64,000 nucleotides of DNA from UBA1672 sp033851915. Its GTDB lineage: Bacteria > Pseudomonadota > Alphaproteobacteria > Micavibrionales > Micavibrionaceae. How positions within the stretch are numbered: position 1 is the first letter of the stretch; every line of letters starts with the position of its first letter. A model generated the notes under the pieces. That model was not told where the DNA came from. It ran no database searches and saw only the letters and a list, made by a program, of their open reading frames with translations. Shown piece after piece: positions 58,667-64,000 of this stretch. The stretch is from the NCBI GenBank assembly GCA_033851915.1, contig JAWSVM010000001.1, positions 124,001 through 188,000 on the forward strand. The letters run 5' to 3'. Both the position numbers and the translations under genes were made by a program.

Positions 58667-61480
58667 TTAATGCGCTACAGCCCAATTCGAACCCTGACCA
58701 CCTTCCGCATCCAGCGGCACAGAAATCTCCACACCATTGATTTTAAACGCATTTCCCATTATTTCCTTAACAATAGTCAATGTTTTATCAATTTCAGCGT
58801 CCGGAACTTCGAAAATAAGCTCATCATGGACTTGCAGAAGCATTTTTGCAGATAGTTTTTCCATCTCTAACCTTTTAGGTATACGCGCCATAACAATCTT
58901 CATGATATCGGCAGCCGTTCCTTGCAACGGTGCATTCACCGCTTGCCGCTCTGCGCCGCGCACCCGCATTTGGTTCTTATCCTGAATACCGGGAATAAAG
59001 CATTTACGCCCATAAAGCGTTGTCACATAGCCATCGCGCTTGGCCTCTTCCTTCGTGGCCTCCATATAACTCTCAATTTCATGAAAGCGCGCAAGGTAAC
59101 GTTTAATGAAACTACTCGCCTCCCCGACAGGGCAGCCAAGCTGCTTCGCCAGCCCAAAACCTGATATGCCATAGATAATACCAAAGTTAACCGCCTTGGC
59201 TTGGCGGCGAATTTCAGGCGTTACCTCATCGAGGGGCACATCAAACACACGCGAGGCCGTCAGCGCGTGAATATCGACACCATCTTTAAAGGCTTGCTTA
59301 AGCGCGGCAACATCGGCCATCTCTGCGGCAAGGCGCAACTCCACTTGGCTGTAATCAACCGAGATCAGGCTATGCCCTTCTTTGGCAATGAAAGCCTCAC
59401 GGATTTTGCGGCCTTCTTCGGTGCGGATCGGGATGTTCTGCAAATTCGGATTAGAGGAAGAAAGCCGCCCCGTGCTTGTCCCCACCATATTATAAGAGGT
59501 ATGTACACGCCCCGTTTCAGGGTTTATCTCCTCTTGCAGCGCGTCCGTATAAGTGGATTTTAACTTTGCCAGCCCGCGATATTCCAGAATTTTAGTAACG
59601 ATTTCATGCCCCTCAAGGCTGAGCTTGTCCAGCACATCAACGGAGGTGGAATACGCCCCTGTCTTGGTTTTCTTCCCCCCTTGCAGCCCCATTTCATCGA
59701 ACAGGACTTCACCCACTTGTTTGGGGGATGCAATATTAAAGGGACGATCTGACAGCTTATAAATATCTTCTTCCAGAATAACTAACTGCTTGCCGAAATC
59801 TTGACTCATGGCATGTAGAACAGTGGGGTCAACCTTAATCCCGTCCAGCTCCATCTGCGCAATGACAGGGATTAACGGACGCTCAATGGTTTCATAAACG
59901 CTGAGCATTTTTTCCGAAGCAAGGCGCGGCTTCAAAATTTTATGCAGGCGCAGCGTTATTTCCGCATCCTCCGCCGCGTAAGTCAGGGCGGCATCAATAG
60001 AAACCTTATCAAAGGTGACTTGCGCCTTGCCCTTGCCTGCGACCTCCGCATATTTAATCGGCGTATGGTCACAATATTGAATCGAGAGATTATCCATCGA
60101 ATGGCTATGGCTTGATCCGTCCAGCACATAAGAGATCAGCATCGTATCATCACACGGGGTGATATAAATGCCTTCCTTGGCAAACATCTGCCAATCATAT
60201 TTCATGTTATGCCCGATTTTCAAGACGGCTTTGTCTTCCAATAAAGGCTTTAGCAGCGCGAGCACTTCGCCCTTATCCATTTGCGGGGTCGCATCATCGG
60301 CAACACTGCCGAATAAGTCCATTTCCTGCACATGAGCCAGCGGAATATAAGCGGCTTTACCGATAATGGAAGATATCGATATACCAACCAGCTTTGCCTT
60401 CGCGGGGGTCAGGCTGGTGGTTTCTGTATCAACGGCAATCACGCCTTCTTGTTCTGCTTCCTCTATCCATGCTTTCAAAGTTTTAGTATCATTAATTAGA
60501 GTATATTTATTCTCTGATACAGGTGGCAACGAAACGGCCTCTACCTCCGCAATTCGCACATCACCTTCAACAGCAGCAGGCTTCGCAGGCGCAACCGTTG
60601 CCCCGCCCAAACGTTTGATGATTGAGTTAAAAGCATGCTTTTGCAAAAACGCCATCAATTCAGGCTTATCAGGGTGATGCTTTTTGAGGTCTTCCAACAA
60701 GACAGGAACGGGCGCATCCGCATCCAGCTGCACAAGGCGTTTCGACATACGCGCATCATCGGCATGTTCGATCAGCTTCTCGCGGCGTTTATTTTGCTTA
60801 ATCTCGCTTGCGCGCTCCAGCAAGGTTTCAAGATCGCCATATTCATTAATCAGCAAAGCCGCGGTTTTCACGCCAATGCCCGGCACACCAGGGACGTTAT
60901 CAACACTGTCCCCTGCCAAAGATTGTACATCAACGACTTTATCAGGCGTTACGCCGAATTTTTCAACGACCTGCTCTTCTTCAATCCATTTGCTCTTCAT
61001 CGGATCAAACATCCGCACGCCCGGCCTTACCAGTTGCATCAGATCTTTATCGGAAGAAACGATCACCACTTTCTGGCCTGCCGCCACGGCCAGTTTTGCA
61101 TAGGCAGCGATCAAATCATCCGCTTCATATCCTGCAAGTTCAATAGAGGGCAAACCAAATGCCCGCGTCGCATCACGAATAAGGTCAAATTGCGGAATAA
61201 GGTCAGGGGGCGTTTCATCGCGATTGGCTTTATATTCAGGATAAATATCATTGCGGAAATTCTTGCGCGCCACATCAAATATAACCGCCATATACGGATC
61301 GTTATAATCACGCAGCATCTTCAAAATCATATTGGTATAACCATAGACCGCACCGACCTCTAACCCTTCCGGATTGGTCATGCCCGCCTGATGGGAATAG
61401 GCCATGGCGTAATAGGCGCGGAAAATAAATCCTGATCCGTCGATCAGAAAAAGCTCGTCTTCATTATTATGTGCTGTCAT
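58667..61480 (-). CDS. polA: DNA polymerase I
   Basis: Gap-filling and repair polymerase. 937 residues from the ATG at 61480 (a TTG three codons earlier is less likely). The 5'-3' exonuclease domain begins LFLIDGSGFIFRAYYA; the 3'-5' exonuclease domain has VDTETTSL (near residue 350) with DEDD acids present, so proofreading seems intact; the polymerase domain has SVDYSQVELRLAAEMA (motif A), RRQAKAVNFGIIYG (motif B, O-helix) and LLQVHDELIFEVP (motif C). All three functions look complete. Confidence 0.98.
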   Translation of the reverse strand: MTAHNNEDELFLIDGSGFIFRAYYAMAYSHQAGMTNPEGLEVGAVYGYTNMILKMLRDYNDPYMAVIFDVARKNFRNDIYPEYKANRDETPPDLIPQFDLIRDATRAFGLPSIELAGYEADDLIAAYAKLAVAAGQKVVIVSSDKDLMQLVRPGVRMFDPMKSKWIEEEQVVEKFGVTPDKVVDVQSLAGDSVDNVPGVPGIGVKTAALLINEYGDLETLLERASEIKQNKRREKLIEHADDARMSKRLVQLDADAPVPVLLEDLKKHHPDKPELMAFLQKHAFNSIIKRLGGATVAPAKPAAVEGDVRIAEVEAVSLPPVSENKYTLINDTKTLKAWIEEAEQEGVIAVDTETTSLTPAKAKLVGISISSIIGKAAYIPLAHVQEMDLFGSVADDATPQMDKGEVLALLKPLLEDKAVLKIGHNMKYDWQMFAKEGIYITPCDDTMLISYVLDGSSHSHSMDNLSIQYCDHTPIKYAEVAGKGKAQVTFDKVSIDAALTYAAEDAEITLRLHKILKPRLASEKMLSVYETIERPLIPVIAQMELDGIKVDPTVLHAMSQDFGKQLVILEEDIYKLSDRPFNIASPKQVGEVLFDEMGLQGGKKTKTGAYSTSVDVLDKLSLEGHEIVTKILEYRGLAKLKSTYTDALQEEINPETGRVHTSYNMVGTSTGRLSSSNPNLQNIPIRTEEGRKIREAFIAKEGHSLISVDYSQVELRLAAEMADVAALKQAFKDGVDIHALTASRVFDVPLDEVTPEIRRQAKAVNFGIIYGISGFGLAKQLGCPVGEASSFIKRYLARFHEIESYMEATKEEAKRDGYVTTLYGRKCFIPGIQDKNQMRVRGAERQAVNAPLQGTAADIMKIVMARIPKRLEMEKLSAKMLLQVHDELIFEVPDAEIDKTLTIVKEIMGNAFKINGVEISVPLDAEGGQGSNWAVAH

Positions 61481-61544
61481 AGATGACAAAGTGAACGAGT
61501 CGCATTATGATGTCCAGCAACTCTGAAGGAATGCGTGAAAATCT

Positions 61545-62291
61545 ATGGGAAAAAATACATCAAAGAAAATACGGCTTGAACGATTGCTCTCTAATTTAGG
61601 ATATGGCGGGCGCAAAGAAATGGCGATGGCGATTAAGAATGAGTGGGTTAGCATTGACGGGGAAACCATCAAGAGCCCCGCCTTTCAAGTTGATCTGAGC
61701 TTAGTTGCCGAAGGTCTCGTCAAACTGGACGGAGAGACAATCGATCCGGTTCAGCCCTTTACCATCATGCTGCACAAGCCTGTCGGCTATACCTGTTCAC
61801 ATAAAGACCCTGCAGACATTATCTTTGACTTGTTACCAGAGCGCTTTGCTGCGCGCAAACCCACTTTTTCCATGGTAGGGCGGCTGGATAAATACAGCAG
61901 CGGCCAGTTGTTACTAACCGATGACGGAGACTTACTGCACCGTATTTCACACCCCAAGAGCCATGCCTCGAAACATTACAACGTCACATTACGTGATGAC
62001 CTGAAAGGCACAGAAAGCGACCTATTTGCAACGGGTGAGCTTTATATCGGTGATGATAACAAACCACTAAAGCCTGCACAATGGACACAAACAGACGCAA
62101 AAAATGGCGTTATGATTCTGCATGAGGGGCGTTTTCAGCAAATTCGGCGCATGTTCGAGACCATTGATAATGAAGTGATAACATTAGAACGCTTTCAAAC
62201 AGGCGGCCTTTCGCTCGGTGATTTACCGAAGGGAGAATGGCGCACTCTCAATGAAGATGATTTGAAGAAAATTTTCGAACCGGAGACTTAA
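61545..62291 (+). CDS. RsuA/RluB-family pseudouridine synthase
   Basis: Modifies a uridine in rRNA; the 16S U516 enzyme RsuA is the closest in pattern. 248 residues with an N-terminal S4 RNA-binding domain (KIRLERLLSNLGYGGRKEM) and the catalytic domain starting IMLHKPVGYTCSHKDP, with the motif GRLDKYSSGQLLLTDDG containing the catalytic Asp; the usual form is GRLDxxTSGLLLLTDDG, so here YSSGQ replaces TSGLL. The region GRFQQIRRMFETI is standard. The exact target is not certain. Confidence 0.92.
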   Translation: MGKNTSKKIRLERLLSNLGYGGRKEMAMAIKNEWVSIDGETIKSPAFQVDLSLVAEGLVKLDGETIDPVQPFTIMLHKPVGYTCSHKDPADIIFDLLPERFAARKPTFSMVGRLDKYSSGQLLLTDDGDLLHRISHPKSHASKHYNVTLRDDLKGTESDLFATGELYIGDDNKPLKPAQWTQTDAKNGVMILHEGRFQQIRRMFETIDNEVITLERFQTGGLSLGDLPKGEWRTLNEDDLKKIFEPET

Positions 62292-62295
62292 ACCT

Positions 62296-62628
62296 CTACG
62301 ATTCTTTATCCAGCAACGCGCCTTTATTGATACGGAACAACTCTTCCAGCGGTTTGTTATCACCTGCGGCTTGCTGAATACCCAGACGTTCTCTGATATC
62401 GAGAATATCTTGAATGCTTTGGGAAATAATCTCGTTTTGCGTTTTGATGGTCGCGTCTTTTTTATCTTGCCCCGTGATTTTCCCAAGAGCCAAATCAATA
62501 TCACGATTGCGCAGGATATCCAACTCACGCGCCAAACGTTGCGTTGTTTGCAACATTTTATCGCTAATACGTTGATTGAACAGAACTTTATAGCTGCTAT
62601 CGAAATTATGAATTAAGTTAATCGCCAC
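62296..62628 (-). CDS. Unrecognised small helical protein
   Basis: A 110-residue protein starting at GTG (62628) with an excellent RBS, AGGAGG, eight bases before it. It looks all-helical, with heptad-like stretches (SDKMLQTTQRLARELDILRN, then IISQSIQDILDIRERLG), suggesting a coiled coil. No Cys, no signal peptide, no known motif. It converges with the pseudouridine-synthase gene with a 4-bp gap. A competing frame at 62223-62528 has no RBS. Function unknown. Confidence 0.72.
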   Translation of the reverse strand: MAINLIHNFDSSYKVLFNQRISDKMLQTTQRLARELDILRNRDIDLALGKITGQDKKDATIKTQNEIISQSIQDILDIRERLGIQQAAGDNKPLEELFRINKGALLDKES

Positions 62629-62701
62629 AATAAACGCCTCCTATACTTATAGTATAGCGTATTTACGCATAGATTTGGAGATTTCGTGGTCGCGCAAGAT
62701 A

Positions 62702-63283
62702 TTACTCCGGCATATGTGTGGCATTCTTATTAATAAAGGGCATTTGGGACACAATAAAAATCATCGTAAAGCCCATCAAGCCAAAGACCTTGAAATTCAC
62801 CCAAAAATCGGTGCTTTGCGTGCGCCAGACAACTTCGTTTAAGACCGCCGATGCCAAGAAAAACAGAATAAAACGCAACGTTAAAGTACGCCACGCTTTG
62901 TCCGGCATATCAATCGCGCCGCCAAAGAGAGGCTTTAACCATACACGTTTCAATGCCAAACCAGTGCCAAGAACAATGGCAAAGGCAGATTGAATAATGG
63001 TCGGCTTCATCTTAATAAAGGTGTCGTCCTGAAAATAAATCGTTAGCCCGCCAAAAACACCAATCACAATGGCCGTTACCAAAGGCATAATCGGCACACG
63101 GCGCGCCACAAGTAACGACACAATAATAGCAATCACAGTCACCCCGATAATCACCTTGGTCGCCAGAATAATATCGTCACTATATTTATAAGCCCCGAAA
63201 AAAGCGATAAGCGGCACATAATCCACGACAGGCTTTAGCCATTTTGGCTCGGATTTTTCAATTTTCGTGGTCGTCTCGGTCAT
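62702..63283 (-). CDS. yciB: YciB-family inner-membrane protein (septation protein A)
   Basis: A 193-residue membrane protein with about five hydrophobic segments. KWLKPVVDYVPLIAFFGAYK at the start, MKPTIIQSAFAIVLG in the middle, and VWRTQSTDFWVNFKVFGLMG near the end are YciB signatures. YciB is linked to cell-envelope synthesis and division, and related proteins are called IspZ/intracellular septation protein. 73 bp before the small helical protein gene on the same strand. Confidence 0.94.
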   Translation of the reverse strand: MTETTTKIEKSEPKWLKPVVDYVPLIAFFGAYKYSDDIILATKVIIGVTVIAIIVSLLVARRVPIMPLVTAIVIGVFGGLTIYFQDDTFIKMKPTIIQSAFAIVLGTGLALKRVWLKPLFGGAIDMPDKAWRTLTLRFILFFLASAVLNEVVWRTQSTDFWVNFKVFGLMGFTMIFIVSQMPFINKNATHMPE

Positions 63284-63467
63284 TATCTATATCCTTTGCT
63301 TCCCTTCCTTAAACCATATCCATGGCATTCCTATCAAGAGGAGAAAGAATTAAAACGCAAAGACACGTCGTTACGAAAGCGAAAACTTGCATATATCGCG
63401 CATCTTCTATAAATTCTCATTAACGTTTACATTAAGTAAGCACGATAATAAATTTTGGTGATGAATT

Positions 63468-64000
63468 ATGGGTATTATTGTAACGGAATCCAATCAGGGT
63501 GGCGGTCTTCATGGTCGTATGACCGTAGAGCTGAAACAGGCCTTTTTTGAGGAAGTCAAAGAACAGCTCATCAAACGTGATTATAAAGACGAAGCCGACA
63601 CGCTGGAATATCACAATCTCATCACGCTTTCGGCGGGTACTTCTTTTGGTGCAATTTCTACAATCGGCATGAGTCAAATCGCAGGAAAGCCCAACCCGTA
63701 TTTTTCATCACCACGTGAGTTCGGGGAGTTTATAGACGACAACGCCCGTAAAATATTCCCACACAACAGTAATTTTTTCAAAAAACTATTCAATAATCCT
63801 CGCCAGATTCTAGGCGGCATCGCAGGCACAACACAATATAGCAACAAGCCTCTGCGCGGCTTGATTGAGGATGTTGTCGGGAAGAACACACATATGGCAG
63901 ATATCACAGATGATGTCATGCTGACCATGACGCGTGTGCATCCTGACTTAGACGCCATGTTTGCGAAAAGCCATGTGGCGCGCGGCGAAGGAACAGCTTG
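63468..64000 (+). CDS. Patatin-like phospholipase, 3' end cut by window edge
   Basis: Reading frame from the ATG at 63468 stays open for 177 codons to the edge. The oxyanion-hole glycines appear in SNQGGGLHGR (family DGGGxRG; the Asp is replaced by Gln), and the nucleophile elbow is LSAGTSFGAI (G-T-S-x-G at residues 57-61). Downstream, FGEFIDDNARKIFP and TQYSNKPLRGLIEDVVG match bacterial patatins. The catalytic Asp lies beyond the window. Lipid acyl hydrolase activity is inferred. Minus-strand frames at 63432-63958 are shadows. Confidence 0.85.
   Translation, partial: MGIIVTESNQGGGLHGRMTVELKQAFFEEVKEQLIKRDYKDEADTLEYHNLITLSAGTSFGAISTIGMSQIAGKPNPYFSSPREFGEFIDDNARKIFPHNSNFFKKLFNNPRQILGGIAGTTQYSNKPLRGLIEDVVGKNTHMADITDDVMLTMTRVHPDLDAMFAKSHVARGEGTA

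Noticed and set aside
60635..61363. 242-codon plus-strand frame
   Set aside because: Antisense to polA, no RBS, no recognisable domain.
63432..63958. Two minus-strand frames near the right edge
   Set aside because: They mirror the patatin-like gene, which shows clear motifs in the plus-strand frame.
1..64000. tRNA, rRNA, CRISPR array, insertion sequence or prophage
   Set aside because: Intergenic regions were read on both strands and none showed cloverleaf arms, spaced direct repeats of CRISPR type, transposase genes or terminal inverted repeats.

Overview
This window reads as chromosomal DNA of a free-living, aerobic alphaproteobacterium with a moderately AT-rich genome (judged by eye). 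Evidence for the lineage includes the rpsF-rpsR-rplI block followed by dnaB and alr, a lytic transglycosylase next to an alphaproteobacterial-type family-4 uracil-DNA glycosylase, ETF-ubiquinone oxidoreductase followed by a TPR protein and ispE, a short ATP-cone-less NrdA, a TIGR02300-type acidic protein, and a palindrome that matches the alphaproteobacterial Zur site. I cannot name genus or order. There are no rRNAs, tRNAs, insertion sequences, phage genes or CRISPR arrays that I can see.

Layout. 1-13.6 kb: alaS (cut by the left edge), hisN-type phosphatase, DUF4262 protein, lytic transglycosylase, UDG, ETF-QO, secreted TPR protein, ispE, rluA, a pair of unrecognised exported helical proteins, GIY-YIG protein. 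13.6-17.8 kb: PBP1A and the MlaF/MlaE lipid transporter core. 17.8-30.3 kb: VanX-like dipeptidase, an acidic orphan protein, alr, dnaB, the rpsF-rpsR-rplI operon with a structured leader, fabD, an orphan, fabG, HAD phosphatase, asparaginase-domain protein, pyruvate kinase. 30.3-36.1 kb: nrdA and nrdB, each preceded by a pair of NrdR-like boxes 32 bp apart, flanking msrB, a Zur-like regulator, a tiny Zur-box-controlled gene and a histidine phosphatase. 36.1-43.1 kb is the most accessory-like part: orphans, threonine dehydratase, phoH, a 52-residue ORF between two Fur-like boxes, a TerB-like membrane protein plus the tail of a lost paralogue, and two XRE regulators with a palindromic operator. 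42.9-45.8 kb: an apparent TPP-riboswitch operon in which thiC is joined by a tautomerase-family protein, two nearly duplicate CxxC mini-proteins and a DUF3658-like protein. 46-50.7 kb: SCO1, SCP2 protein, an exported coiled-coil protein and a Sel1-CbxX AAA+ ATPase. 50.8-56.8 kb: a fatty-acid beta-oxidation operon (thiolase, 3-hydroxyacyl-CoA dehydrogenase/hydratase, a P-loop protein, acyl-CoA dehydrogenase), whose electrons would go through the ETF-QO encoded near 7 kb. 57-64 kb: TIGR02300 protein, prmA, a structured intergenic region with a triplicated G-rich motif, polA, an RsuA-type pseudouridine synthase, yciB, and the start of a patatin-like phospholipase cut by the right edge.

The best candidates for undescribed biology are (i) the two metal-regulated mini-genes, one under Zur-like boxes (33.7 kb) and one bracketed by Fur-like boxes (40.4 kb); (ii) the expanded thiC operon with its mosaic duplicate CxxC proteins; (iii) the structured, repeat-bearing intergenic element at 58.4 kb; and (iv) an intrinsic terminator whose U-tract touches the dnaB start codon.
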